Assembly: GCA_041660525.1 (NCBI GenBank)
Contig: JBAZWD010000003.1
Location: 114,279-178,278, forward strand
Length of the DNA: 64,000 nt
Direction of reading: 5' to 3'
Origin: JABCZS01 sp041660525
GTDB taxonomy: Bacteria > Pseudomonadota > Gammaproteobacteria > JABCZS01
Below are positions 7,917 through 17,121 of the stretch, piece after piece (the stretch's first letter is position 1; the number at the start of each line of letters is the position of its first letter). Position numbers and translations under genes: made by a program. A model generated the notes under the pieces. It saw only the letters and a program-made list of their open reading frames with translations. It was not told the origin of the DNA and made no database searches.

Positions 7917-10010
7917 TTAACTCCTATTTTTTGTTTCGTGATAACGACTAGCGCGAATCACATTGGGAATGCTATTCATTCTATCTAATAATCGACTTAA
8001 AATCGTGATATCGCCCACTTGCATCACAATATCTAATTGTATCGTGTGTTGCGTAGAATGACTATGTGTTTGTAAACCACTCAATGAAATTTTTTCAGTT
8101 GACAACATATTGGTAATATCACGCAATAAATCCGGTCTATCTAAAGCTTCAATGTGAACATTCACAGCATAAGTACGATTTGTCTGCGCATGCCCCCATT
8201 CCACATGTACTAAACGTTCCGCATGACTTTCTTCAAATTGGAAAATATTACTGCAATCTTTTCGATGAATAGTAACGCCACGACCTATAGTAATATAGCC
8301 AATAATAGGATCCCCAGGTACAGGATGACAACATTTGGCTAAGCTTGTTAATAAATTCCCTACACCATTGATAGTAATATCTGCAGTGCTTGATTTGACT
8401 AAGGTTAGGCGCGGTGCACGCTCCGGTGCTAGTGATTGTAAGGAAATTCCTGACGCATTCAGCAATTGCGTGAAACCTAAATCGCCACGCCCTACTGCTG
8501 CGAAAACTTCTTCGCCGTTTTTGAAATTATATTTTTCTGCAAGTGATTCGTAATTAAAAGGCTTTAGATCTAGACGCTCAAGCTCGCGTTCTATGAGTGC
8601 GCGACCTGTTGCAATATTTTGTTCACGATTTTGTTGTCTAAACCACGTTTGGATTTTTTGCCGTGTTCTATTTGTTGTTACATAACCCAATTCATTATTC
8701 AACCAATCACGGCTCGGTTTACTTTCTTTTGTGGTTAAAATATCAACTTGATCGCCTGTTTTTAATTTATAAGTTAACGGTACCATATGGCCATTAATTT
8801 TTGCACCGCGACAACGATGCCCTATGGAAGTATGTACTTGATAAGCAAAATCAAGTGGTGTTGCACCTACAGGTAAATCAATAATATCGCCTTTGGGTGT
8901 GAGCGCATAAATATGTTCTTCAATAAATTGGCTGGGTAATTCTGCTTCCTCTTGCCATTCGAGCAATTCACGCAGCCACGCTAATTTTTGTTCATAGCCA
9001 GCGTCATGTTTAACACCTTCTTTATAACGCCAATGTGAAGCGACGCCTAATTCTGATTCTTCATGCATTTGTTGTGTTCGAATTTGAATTTCGACAGCTT
9101 TTCCTTGCGGACCAATCACCGCAGTATGCAATGATCGATAACCATTTTCTTTCGGCCTAGCAATATAATCATCAAATTCACTGGGAATGGGATGCCACAA
9201 ACGATGAACCGTACCTAAGGCTGCATAACAATCTTTAATATCAACCACTAAAATACGTAATGCCCGTACGTCATAAATTTGATGGTAATCTAAATTTTTC
9301 TTTTGCATTTTTCGCCAAATGCTGTAAATATGTTTTACGCGACCTTCGACTTGTGCATCTATTTTATCTTCTTTGAGCGCAGCATTTAATTCATTTAAAA
9401 TATTTTCTATGTATTCTTCACGCTGCAAACGTTTTTCTTCCAATAAACGTGCAATATTTTTATATGCATCAGGCTGTAAATAACGAAAGGCTAAATCTTC
9501 TAATTCCCATTTCATTTGCCCCACACCTAAGCGATTAGCTAGCGGTGCATAAATATTCATGGTTTGTGTGGCGATAGCCGTTTGCGTGATAAAATCCTTA
9601 TCTTTCAAATGTCGCATTACATAAACACGTTCCGCTAATTTAATTAAAACAACCCGCACATCTTCTACCATGGCTAGTAACATTTTTCTTAAATTATTCA
9701 GCTGCTCGCTACGTTGATGTTCCGAGTGTTGCTGCATTTGTATGGCGTCCATTTGTAAAACGCCATTAATCAACGTGATAATTTGTTCAGGAAAATCTTC
9801 AGGCTTCACGCCTGTTGATGCTACTGTTGGGAATATAAGCGCAGCAGCTAAAGCGTGCGGATCCATATTTAAATCAGCTAATAAGTCTGCCATTGCCAAA
9901 CCTTGCGTTAGGCAAGCTTCAGAAGCATTGTGAGCTTTTACCCAAACAACGGCTTGTTGTAATAACGGCTTATCAAGCCAATTATAATTATTTTCTTTTT
10001 TAACTTGCAC
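7917..10010 (-). CDS. relA: GTP pyrophosphokinase RelA ((p)ppGpp synthetase I)
   Basis: This enzyme makes (p)ppGpp from ATP and GTP/GDP on starved ribosomes. Domain order over 697 residues: a degenerate HD domain lacking the His-Asp metal site, the synthetase domain, TGS (from about 365; IYALTPKGDIIDLP), a zinc-finger/RIS region (KCCHPVPGDPI) and a C-terminal ACT domain. EFDD near residue 277 is the EXDD signature of monofunctional RelA, as opposed to RXKD in hydrolase-competent SpoT/Rel enzymes. I start at GTG 10010, 7 nt after the rlmD stop. A longer frame into rlmD exists but its N-terminus is not family-like. The rlmD-relA order is the usual gammaproteobacterial one. Confidence 0.93.
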   Translation of the reverse strand: MQVKKENNYNWLDKPLLQQAVVWVKAHNASEACLTQGLAMADLLADLNMDPHALAAALIFPTVASTGVKPEDFPEQIITLINGVLQMDAIQMQQHSEHQRSEQLNNLRKMLLAMVEDVRVVLIKLAERVYVMRHLKDKDFITQTAIATQTMNIYAPLANRLGVGQMKWELEDLAFRYLQPDAYKNIARLLEEKRLQREEYIENILNELNAALKEDKIDAQVEGRVKHIYSIWRKMQKKNLDYHQIYDVRALRILVVDIKDCYAALGTVHRLWHPIPSEFDDYIARPKENGYRSLHTAVIGPQGKAVEIQIRTQQMHEESELGVASHWRYKEGVKHDAGYEQKLAWLRELLEWQEEAELPSQFIEEHIYALTPKGDIIDLPVGATPLDFAYQVHTSIGHRCRGAKINGHMVPLTYKLKTGDQVDILTTKESKPSRDWLNNELGYVTTNRTRQKIQTWFRQQNREQNIATGRALIERELERLDLKPFNYESLAEKYNFKNGEEVFAAVGRGDLGFTQLLNASGISLQSLAPERAPRLTLVKSSTADITINGVGNLLTSLAKCCHPVPGDPIIGYITIGRGVTIHRKDCSNIFQFEESHAERLVHVEWGHAQTNRTYAVNVHIEALDRPDLLRDITNMLSTEKISLSGLQTHSHSTQHTIQLDIVMQVGDITILSRLLDRMNSIPNVIRASRYHETKNRS

Positions 10011-10017
10011 TGTATAC

Positions 10018-11310
10018 CTACTTCTGTTTAACAAATACAGCCATAGATTCAGCATGCATGGTATGCGGAAACATGTCGATCACACCTGCCGCTTGCAATT
10101 GATAACCTTGTTCTAAAATCACTTTCGTATCACGTGCAAGCGTTGCTAAATGACACGAAATGTAAACGATTTTTTTAGCTTGAAAGCGTTTAATTTGCTG
10201 TGCAATTTCAAGCGCACCTGCGCGAGGTGGATCTAAAAGTAATTTATCATAAGCACGCACCCAAGGCTGATAATCTATGGGTTTAAATAAATCAAACATA
10301 TAACCATCGACATTATCTAAATTATTTAACTTCGCATTCGCTAGTAATTGTTTTACCATTTGATCGCTGCCTTCAACACCAGTAACATGCGCAGCTCGCT
10401 TAGCAATGGGTAACGTGAAATTACCTAAACCTGAAAATAAATCTAACACGTGATCGGACGGGCTTAAATCTAGCTGCGTAAGCGCTGCCTGAACCATTTG
10501 TTGATTGATATTTGAATTAACCTGGGTAAAATCCAATGGATTAAATTTAAAAGTAATTCCATCATGACCATAAGATAATTCAGAATGTTCAGGCCATATT
10601 AAATGTACAGTATCAGGACCTTTGGGTTGCAAATAAATATGAATATTATTAGTTTTACCGTAATTAATTAACACCTGTAAATCGTTTTCAGTAAGCGCTT
10701 CAAGATGACGCACAATTATGGCAACAACTTCATCGCCTGCACAAAGCTCTATTTGCGCAATACTTTTATAATTAGATAATTGCATAAGCGCTGCGCGTAG
10801 TGGCTCAAACGAATGCCCTACTTGCGGCATTAACACTTTACACATTTCTAAATCGGCCAAATAGCGATTATTTTGCTCACGAAAACCAATTAATAATTTA
10901 TCTTTTTTATCAACAAATTTAACGCCTAAGCGTGCTTTGCGACGATAACCTTCCGTTGGACCTTGCAAGGACGGTAATATTATTTTAGGAACAACATTCG
11001 CAATATGGTGTAGTTGTTCTAACAAAACATTTTGCTTTAATGAAATTTGTGCATCGCTGGACATGTGTTGCAAAGAGCAGCCGCCGCACAGTAAAAAATG
11101 TGGGCATACAGGTGTAATGCGATCATTTGATGGCGTTATGATTTCAATAGCTTGTGCTTCGTCATAACGGCGATGTTGTTTTGTGATTTTCACCAGCACT
11201 TCTTCACCGGGCAAAGCATTGCTCACAAATACTGTTTTGCCTTCATGATGGGCAACGCCTAAGCCTTGATGGTTAAGCGATTTAATTATTAATTGCATGG
11301 AGGAACTCAT
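10018..11310 (-). CDS. rlmD: 23S rRNA (uracil1939-C5)-methyltransferase
   Basis: This SAM-dependent enzyme forms m5U1939 in 23S rRNA. The 430 residues comprise an N-terminal TRAM domain, a [4Fe-4S] site (CPHFLLCGGC plus Cys in EMCKVL) and a Rossmann methyltransferase domain. That domain carries VLDLFSGLGNFTL, LLLDPPRAG and the catalytic-cysteine motif ISCHLATLARD. Family members usually read SCNPATLARD, so HL replacing NP is a small deviation. The gene overlaps the upstream exonuclease by 29 nt. An alternative ATG at 11298 lacks a better ribosome-binding site. relA follows after 7 nt. Confidence 0.93.
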   Translation of the reverse strand: MSSSMQLIIKSLNHQGLGVAHHEGKTVFVSNALPGEEVLVKITKQHRRYDEAQAIEIITPSNDRITPVCPHFLLCGGCSLQHMSSDAQISLKQNVLLEQLHHIANVVPKIILPSLQGPTEGYRRKARLGVKFVDKKDKLLIGFREQNNRYLADLEMCKVLMPQVGHSFEPLRAALMQLSNYKSIAQIELCAGDEVVAIIVRHLEALTENDLQVLINYGKTNNIHIYLQPKGPDTVHLIWPEHSELSYGHDGITFKFNPLDFTQVNSNINQQMVQAALTQLDLSPSDHVLDLFSGLGNFTLPIAKRAAHVTGVEGSDQMVKQLLANAKLNNLDNVDGYMFDLFKPIDYQPWVRAYDKLLLDPPRAGALEIAQQIKRFQAKKIVYISCHLATLARDTKVILEQGYQLQAAGVIDMFPHTMHAESMAVFVKQK

Positions 11311-12055
11311 TTAAATGGGGTTTTTGTTCACTTTTAAGACTTTCAAATAAAATATTTTTTGCTTGCGCATGCGCATCAATTGTTAATTGCCCACGCATGA
11401 GTTCAAATTGTAAATAAACTAAATAGGTATTTAATACATCGGTTTCACAATAGTTACGGATTTTTTCCAGATCGCCTGTTAAATATGTGGGCCATACATC
11501 TTGTCCAGATATACCCATTTTTCCAGGAAATCCGAGCATGACGGCAATTTCAGTTAATGGCGCATTCGCTCTGGCTTGATAGCCTGCTAATACGTCCATT
11601 AAATCCAAATGCCGGTAATGGTAACGATTTAAATAATTGTTCCATTTAAATGAGCTATCGCTTTCCCCGACTTCCCAATATTTAGGTGCGCTAATGCCGT
11701 GGTATAAAGCTCTGTAATGTAAAACGGGCAAATCAAAGCCGCTGCCATTCCAGGAAATCAGAGTTGGCGTGTATTGATCTAAGCCGCTAAAAAAACGGCT
11801 GATAATGTCTTTTTCATCTGCGTCAGTTTCGCCTAAAGACCAGACTTTAACGCGCTTATTTGTTGCTAAGACGACTGATATCGCCACAATTTTATGTAAA
11901 TGCAAGGGTAAAAAATCCCGTCCTGATTGTGCGCGGGCTTTTGCAAACATGGCTTGCGCAACTTCATCGTCTGTGCAATTTTCAAGCTGATAAAGCCTGC
12001 GTCCAATTTGAGTATCTGGGATGGTTTCTATATCAAAAACAAAGAGATTGCTCAC
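11282..12055 (-). CDS. Predicted 3'-5' exonuclease, PolB-like (DnaQ superfamily)
   Basis: The 257-residue protein has the DEDD exonuclease layout of the PolB-like family (Pfam DNA_pol_B_exo2). DIETIPD at the N-terminus gives the first two acids, SWNGSGFDLPVL resembles Exo II, and the final Asp lies in CETDVLNTYL. The reaction would be 3'-5' degradation of nucleic acid; the physiological substrate of this stand-alone family is unknown. It starts with GTG at 12055, preceded by AAGGTG 5-6 nt upstream. It heads the exonuclease-rlmD-relA-adk run and overlaps rlmD by 29 nt. Confidence 0.8.
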   Translation of the reverse strand: MSNLFVFDIETIPDTQIGRRLYQLENCTDDEVAQAMFAKARAQSGRDFLPLHLHKIVAISVVLATNKRVKVWSLGETDADEKDIISRFFSGLDQYTPTLISWNGSGFDLPVLHYRALYHGISAPKYWEVGESDSSFKWNNYLNRYHYRHLDLMDVLAGYQARANAPLTEIAVMLGFPGKMGISGQDVWPTYLTGDLEKIRNYCETDVLNTYLVYLQFELMRGQLTIDAHAQAKNILFESLKSEQKPHLNEFLHAINN

Positions 12056-12183
12056 AAATCACCTTTAGGCTAAAAGTACGTATTGTATCACGATTTATTT
12101 TGACAAAGCTTCTATTAATCATTTAAAATGCTCTAAATCGGTCATGAATGACCATAATAATTTAAAATACGCAGGAAGCAATC

Positions 12184-12609
12184 ATGTCACAACCTAATTT
12201 TGATACATTAAAGTATGCTAAACTTTTAATAAGTTCTGGATTTAACCCAACACAGGTACAAGGCCTTATGAGCGCCCAAATAGAAGTTTTACAATCAACA
12301 CTAAACAAGTTAGTAACTCATGATGACTTGTATGTGCTTGAGGTTAAAATGGATCAAGTTGAGCAAAAACTTGACTCCAAAATTGATCAGGTTGCTCAAA
12401 GACTTGACTCTAAAATTGATCAGGTTACTCAAAGACTTGACTCCAAAATTGATCAGGTTGCCCAAAGACTTGACTCTAAAATTGACCTAGTTGAGCAAAA
12501 ACTCGTAGCTAAAATCAGCGAGGTAAAAGCTTTTACCTTGAAAAATACGATTTTTACAATATTAGCCGTCCTAAGCTTAAATGCTTCCTTTTTTGCACTG
12601 TTTAAGTGA
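12184..12609 (+). CDS. Hendecad-repeat coiled-coil protein with C-terminal membrane anchor
   Basis: The 141-residue protein starts at ATG 12184, with AGGAAG 5 nt upstream. Residues 57-111 are five consecutive 11-residue units of the form DQVAQRLDSKI, an unbroken hendecad coiled coil. A hydrophobic C-terminus follows (about 120-139), ending in a single Lys, as in tail-anchored proteins. The layout (N-terminal helical head, coiled coil, terminal helix) resembles the DUF1640-type family, whose bacterial function is unknown. That assignment is tentative. Confidence 0.7.
   Translation: MSQPNFDTLKYAKLLISSGFNPTQVQGLMSAQIEVLQSTLNKLVTHDDLYVLEVKMDQVEQKLDSKIDQVAQRLDSKIDQVTQRLDSKIDQVAQRLDSKIDLVEQKLVAKISEVKAFTLKNTIFTILAVLSLNASFFALFK
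12352..12516 (+). repeat. Five tandem 33-bp in-frame repeats
   Basis: Units start at 12352, 12385, 12418, 12451 and 12484. The middle three are nearly identical and the outer two have diverged. Each encodes 11 residues, so copy-number change by slippage or recombination would keep the frame and change only coiled-coil length. Confidence 0.95.
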
Positions 12610-12626
12610 TGAATTCCTTTATCTGC

Positions 12627-12655
12627 TTGACAAATCGAGCAAAAATCAACACAAT
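12627..12655 (+). promoter_or_regulatory. Putative sigma-70 promoter of rpsT
   Basis: A perfect -35 (TTGACA, 12627-12632), a 17-nt spacer and CACAAT (12650-12655) lie between the coiled-coil gene and rpsT. This puts transcription start roughly 25 nt before the GTG start. Confidence 0.55.
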
Positions 12656-12687
12656 AGCCCTTTTAATTGTTTATTCAAGGAGTCAAT

Positions 12688-12969
12688 GTGGCCAATTCAG
12701 CTCAAGCTAAGAAACGTGCAATACAAAATGAGAAAACCCGTTTGCGTAATGCAAGCCGTAGATCTATGTTGCGCACCTTAATTAAGAAGGTTCGTAAAGC
12801 TATTGCGTCTATGGACCAAACTGCTGCAAATGCTGCGTTTCGTGTTGCTCAGCCAATTATTGATCGTTTAGCCACTAAAGGTTTGATTCACAAAAATGCT
12901 GCCGCGCGTTACAAAAGTCGTTTGAATGCAAGAATTAAAGCGATCAGCAATCAACAACCTGCTGCTTAA
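12688..12969 (+). CDS. rpsT: 30S ribosomal protein S20
   Basis: This small basic protein binds 16S rRNA. The 93 residues start VANSAQAKKRAIQNEKTRLRN at the protein level (initiator Met from GTG) and keep the S20 core (RSMLRTLIKKVRKAI and KGLIHKNAAARYKSRLN). I choose GTG 12688 because AAGGAG lies 5 nt upstream and the N-terminus then matches S20. An upstream extension to 12667 would add a non-homologous heptapeptide. GTG/TTG starts are also known for rpsT elsewhere. A strong terminator follows at 13078. Confidence 0.96.
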   Translation: MANSAQAKKRAIQNEKTRLRNASRRSMLRTLIKKVRKAIASMDQTAANAAFRVAQPIIDRLATKGLIHKNAAARYKSRLNARIKAISNQQPAA

Positions 12970-13077
12970 GTAAAAATTATGGTTGATCTCCTACAACACA
13001 AATCGAGATCTGCTGTTTAAATTTAGTTTGCAAGACATTATGATCTGTAATGTCAATCTCCAACTACAATTGGATTT

Positions 13078-13106
13078 ACACCCCGGAATACGGGGTGTTT
13101 TTTTTT
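13078..13106 (+). terminator. Rho-independent terminator after rpsT
   Basis: An 8-bp stem (ACACCCCG / CGGGGTGT) with the 5-nt loop GAATA is followed by nine T. It reads only on the plus strand. Confidence 0.9.
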
Positions 13107-13120
13107 CAACTGTTCAAAAA

Positions 13121-14014
13121 TTATTCATTTAAAATACCGTGCGGCACATGACCTGATGTCACATGTTTTTGCGCAGCTTCTATATGTGCGGGATGATCAT
13201 CAAAAAAAACATCTGCTGAAAAAGCGCGCAAAAATTCACTTTTGTTTAAACCACCTAAAAACAATGCTTCATCTAAACGAATATTCCATGCACGCAGTGT
13301 GCGGATAACACGCTCATGTGCAGGCGCACTGCGCGCTGTAACCAATGCTGTACGTATAGGCGAGTTATCTGCAGAAAATAAACTTTGTATGTGTGCAAGC
13401 GCCGCTAGTACAGGTTTAAAAGGCCCACCGGATAAAGGTTTGGCCGCACTTTTTGATTCATTATCATTGAATGCTTCTAAACTATGTTGTTGATAAATCC
13501 GCTCTGATTCATCGGAAAATAATACAGCATCACCATCAAAAGCAATTCGTAATTGCTCAGACTTATTTGCATTTGAAACAGTGGACACAATGGTGGCTGC
13601 TGCAAAACCTGCTTGTAAAGCTTGTCGCACATCACGTGGATCTGCTGATAAAAATAAATGTGTACCAAATGCAGATACGTAAGGATACGGTGTTTGTCCA
13701 CTCGTAAATACGGCGCGGGTAATATTTAATTCGTAATGTTTTATTGAATTGAAAACCCGCAATCCTGTATCAGCACTATTACGTGATAACAAAATAATTT
13801 CAACTAGCGGCTCTGTTTGTCCTTTATTTAAATTTAATAATTTATGCGCAAGATGAAATGCAGATCCAGGCTTAAGTGGATCATTTTCATGCGCAATTTG
13901 ATAAGCTTGATAAGCGTCAACACCTTGCTTTTCATAGATTTCATGCGACTCCTCGAGATCAAATAACGCGCGTGAGGAAATCGCAACGACTAATGCATGA
14001 TTTAATTTTTTCAT
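13121..14014 (-). CDS. 5'-nucleotidase (cytosolic 5'-nucleotidase family, HAD-like)
   Basis: This 297-residue protein is of the 5'-nucleotidase family (Pfam PF06189 type), which removes phosphate from nucleoside monophosphates. HAD-like elements are visible: FDGDAVLFSDE, LVTARSAPAHERV and VFFDDHPAH, plus SGGPFKP and FLGGLNKS, typical of this family. The start at ATG 14014 overlaps the stop of the helicase gene as ATGA, with AGGAG 6 nt upstream. It is the last gene of the dnaQ-to-nucleotidase run. Substrate preference cannot be read. Confidence 0.85.
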   Translation of the reverse strand: MKKLNHALVVAISSRALFDLEESHEIYEKQGVDAYQAYQIAHENDPLKPGSAFHLAHKLLNLNKGQTEPLVEIILLSRNSADTGLRVFNSIKHYELNITRAVFTSGQTPYPYVSAFGTHLFLSADPRDVRQALQAGFAAATIVSTVSNANKSEQLRIAFDGDAVLFSDESERIYQQHSLEAFNDNESKSAAKPLSGGPFKPVLAALAHIQSLFSADNSPIRTALVTARSAPAHERVIRTLRAWNIRLDEALFLGGLNKSEFLRAFSADVFFDDHPAHIEAAQKHVTSGHVPHGILNE

Positions 14015-17000
14015 AGCAGCTCCTGCCAAGTAGTGGTTAAAGGATAATATAAGGCTAAACGTATTGGGCGTGGATCAATTTTTTGCATCACCTGCGCATA
14101 AGCTTGTAATTGAGCGCTGTGATCATCGGTTTCGCTACCTGTTTTGTAATCGATAATCCAACGTTCATTTTCGTAGACAAACATTCTATCAATAACAATG
14201 CGTTTATATTTATTTTTTAAATGCGTATGTAAAGCATATTCGCAAACAGCTTCTGGATGCGACTGTAAAATCCATAGGCCACGCGTATCGGCCAAAATAT
14301 TTTTTAATGCTTGATCAATAAGTGTTAATGCATTTTTAATTTGACTTAAATGGACGCCCAATTCTAATAATTGTATACGTAAGCGTTCAGGCTCAAATTT
14401 AATACTGTTTTTCTCAGCTATAATTTTTAATAAACGATGCAATAAAGTGCCTACATGCTTACGCATCATTTGCTCAGGCTCAAATAGAGTTTTATCTACT
14501 ATATTTTCTGTTGGAACACTGGGTTGTTCATTAAACCAATTTTGCCACGGCTGTGGTAATTGCCAGTGAAGTGGTATACGCATATTTTTATTATCATACA
14601 TTTCCTCGCTATTCGCGCTGCACGGGATAGACGAGATTACTGGAGATGCGGGAAGTATATCTTTTGCCAATAAACCAAATAAACTTTGTGAAGGCGGTAC
14701 GGGACGCTCCGGATCAAGTGCTGCAAATAAGTATAATTGCTGCTTTGCGCGTGTTAATGCAACATATAATAAACGCTGTGTTTCGTATTCTTGTTGATAT
14801 TTTTCAACACGGCCTAAATATTGATAGATAGGATCATGCTCTGCAGTTTTAGCATGTATAGGTGCTAATAACCAATGTGTGCCAGAATCTAAAGTTTGTT
14901 CAATATAACGTAACACTGGCGGTGTATTATTTGCAGGTCTACGAGCAAGCCCAGGCAAAAATACAGCATCAAATTCTAAACCTTTCGCTTTATGCATAGT
15001 CATGACTTGTACAGGATTATCATCAGTATCGGTTTGATCACTATAAAGTTTTACTAAATGCTCATTTAGTATATGTAAATTTATTTTTTTATATTCGTTT
15101 TCTAAAAAATTCAATAAATGATAAAAAGCATCCATATTTTTATTTGTATAAAATGCACCACCTAATGCTATCCAAGCGCTTTCAACCCAGCGTGCTAATG
15201 GCATGCGATCCCGTGCATCAATGGTGGGCTTTAATGCAGTGAATAAACGTGTGATGCGTGTGCGTGACTCTACACTCAGCAATGCAAGCACTTGAGGATC
15301 ATTTATTATGTCCCATAATGTGCGCTGCGTATCAACAGTTGCTAATACCTCTAAAACAGATAGTTCTACACCACATAAGGGGGAGCGAAATAATGCTAAC
15401 CATGCGACTTTATCATTGAAATCCAACAAGGCTCGCGTTAATGCCAATAAATCATTGACTTCGGATTGTGAAATCAAGGGTTCAATTTCCACTGCATGGT
15501 ATGCAATTTTATTTATTTTTAGCAAAGGCAAAATCTCATGTAAGTGGCTTCGCGCTCGTACTAAAATAGCTATCTTCCAACTGGGATGCATTTTTTTTAC
15601 ATTTTGTAATTCAGTAATTAATAATTGTGCTTCCACATGAGCATTTTCAGCGAGTAGCGTTGTAAATAATCCTTGAGGTTGGTGTTTTTTTGCTGCAATA
15701 CAAGCTGTAAACGGTATGGCCCCTAAAGCGATATGTGGGGATTTTGGCATTATATTAGGCATAACACTATTGATAAAATCAATCAATATTGGCAATGATC
15801 TAAAATTCATGCACAGCTGCAGCGGTGTTAATTTAATATCCCCTATTCCATGCTGCTTTGCTTTTAAAAATAAACCAACATTAGCCTGTCTAAAGCGATA
15901 TATCGATTGCATAGGATCGCCAACTAAAAATAAAGTGTGACCATCATGCATTTGCCAAGTGTAAGTCATTTTTTCTAATAATCTAAATTGCGTAATGGAA
16001 GTATCTTGAAATTCATCCACTAGAATATGTTGTAACTGATAATCTAAAACCAACGCCAAATCTGTTGGGTTTTCATTTTCGCCTAAAGCTTGTAAGGCCC
16101 GAGTAGAAACTTCAATAAAATCCACCTGTCCTTTTTGTTGAAAATTAACCCATAATTGCGCAGCCATAATGGGCAACACTGTAAGTAAAGCCTGTAAAAA
16201 CTCCCAGCTTTCTTGTGTATAACGCTCAGGTGGCGCTTCACGTAAATTAATTAATGCAAGGCGCAATTCTTCGTGATCTTGTAATAGCTTTAAAATTTCC
16301 AGCATGTTTTTTTTATGGAAGTTCTTAGCATCCGCTGGAAACCCAATGCGCTTATCCACTTGTTTACGATATGAACCATCTAGCGTTAAGAGTAAAGTCG
16401 TTAAATCATGGCCCGTATATTCCATAATGGGCACTAATAATTGTGCAATATCTTTTGGTAAAAACTTATCAACACGCAGCTGCGCTTCGTGTTTGATGTT
16501 TTGCAAGTGTTCTTCAAATTGAGACTTATCATTGTTAGCCATAATATAAGGTAACCATTGATCACGTTTTTTTAACATATCAACAAATACAGACTCAATA
16601 CTCGCATACTGATTATCGAAATGATTAAAAATATCAATCAATGCACATTGCCAAGGTGTTTTTTCATCAAGAGTTGCCAAAACATCTTTTACACACTTTT
16701 TATAAATTTCTTCTGCGTTATTGCTTAAATGAGATTCACCACCCATGCCTGAAATAATGGGCATTTGCTGTGTGAAACGCATGCATAGTGCATCTATGGT
16801 TTGAATACGTAAGCGATTAGGATTTGCTAATAATTGCCAGTTTTCCTTTTTATCACGCTCTAAAACTTTTTTTGCTAATTCAATAGTTGTGGATTGCAGA
16901 TTTTGCGTGTTTTCGAGGGCTGAAATAATGCGCGAGCGCATTTCATGTGCCGCTTTACGGGTAAAAGTAATCGCTAAAATTTCTTCAGGATAGCGAACAT

Positions 17001-17121
17001 TGCTGGCTAATAAACTTAAGAAACGTTGCACTAATAACTCTGTTTTTCCTGAACCTGCAGGCGCTTCTACAATAAACGATTGATGAGGATCAAGTGCTTG
17101 ACGTCTGATGTGTTCATCCAT
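14011..17121 (-). CDS. AddA-like UvrD-family helicase-nuclease
   Basis: The 1036-residue protein is a superfamily 1A helicase fused to a RecB-type nuclease. Walker A APAGSGKTELL is near residue 20, Walker B is DEFQDTS, a late helicase motif reads VMTMHKAKGLEFD, and VALTRAKQQLYLF is present. The C-terminal PD-(D/E)XK domain has GTLLHRLL, VIDRMF, WIIDYKTG and QLQAYA, so the nuclease looks intact. With the adjacent Fe-S nuclease it would form an AddAB-type enzyme that resects double-strand ends for recombination. The start overlaps the upstream gene by 8 nt, with AGGAG 7 nt before the ATG. RecB is excluded as the closest label by the AddB-like partner and the lack of recC/recD here. Confidence 0.85.
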   Translation of the reverse strand: MDEHIRRQALDPHQSFIVEAPAGSGKTELLVQRFLSLLASNVRYPEEILAITFTRKAAHEMRSRIISALENTQNLQSTTIELAKKVLERDKKENWQLLANPNRLRIQTIDALCMRFTQQMPIISGMGGESHLSNNAEEIYKKCVKDVLATLDEKTPWQCALIDIFNHFDNQYASIESVFVDMLKKRDQWLPYIMANNDKSQFEEHLQNIKHEAQLRVDKFLPKDIAQLLVPIMEYTGHDLTTLLLTLDGSYRKQVDKRIGFPADAKNFHKKNMLEILKLLQDHEELRLALINLREAPPERYTQESWEFLQALLTVLPIMAAQLWVNFQQKGQVDFIEVSTRALQALGENENPTDLALVLDYQLQHILVDEFQDTSITQFRLLEKMTYTWQMHDGHTLFLVGDPMQSIYRFRQANVGLFLKAKQHGIGDIKLTPLQLCMNFRSLPILIDFINSVMPNIMPKSPHIALGAIPFTACIAAKKHQPQGLFTTLLAENAHVEAQLLITELQNVKKMHPSWKIAILVRARSHLHEILPLLKINKIAYHAVEIEPLISQSEVNDLLALTRALLDFNDKVAWLALFRSPLCGVELSVLEVLATVDTQRTLWDIINDPQVLALLSVESRTRITRLFTALKPTIDARDRMPLARWVESAWIALGGAFYTNKNMDAFYHLLNFLENEYKKINLHILNEHLVKLYSDQTDTDDNPVQVMTMHKAKGLEFDAVFLPGLARRPANNTPPVLRYIEQTLDSGTHWLLAPIHAKTAEHDPIYQYLGRVEKYQQEYETQRLLYVALTRAKQQLYLFAALDPERPVPPSQSLFGLLAKDILPASPVISSIPCSANSEEMYDNKNMRIPLHWQLPQPWQNWFNEQPSVPTENIVDKTLFEPEQMMRKHVGTLLHRLLKIIAEKNSIKFEPERLRIQLLELGVHLSQIKNALTLIDQALKNILADTRGLWILQSHPEAVCEYALHTHLKNKYKRIVIDRMFVYENERWIIDYKTGSETDDHSAQLQAYAQVMQKIDPRPIRLALYYPLTTTWQELL

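Noticed and set aside
10011..10055. Upstream extension of relA into rlmD
   Set aside because: The added residues are not family-like and the GTG at 10010 lies just after the rlmD stop with a plausible ribosome-binding site.
12352..12516. Regular 33-bp spacing suggestive of a CRISPR array
   Set aside because: The units are contiguous without spacers, in frame within a coding sequence, and encode a coiled coil.
12667..12687. Longer rpsT starting at an upstream ATG
   Set aside because: The added heptapeptide is absent from S20 proteins and AAGGAG is ideally placed for GTG 12688.
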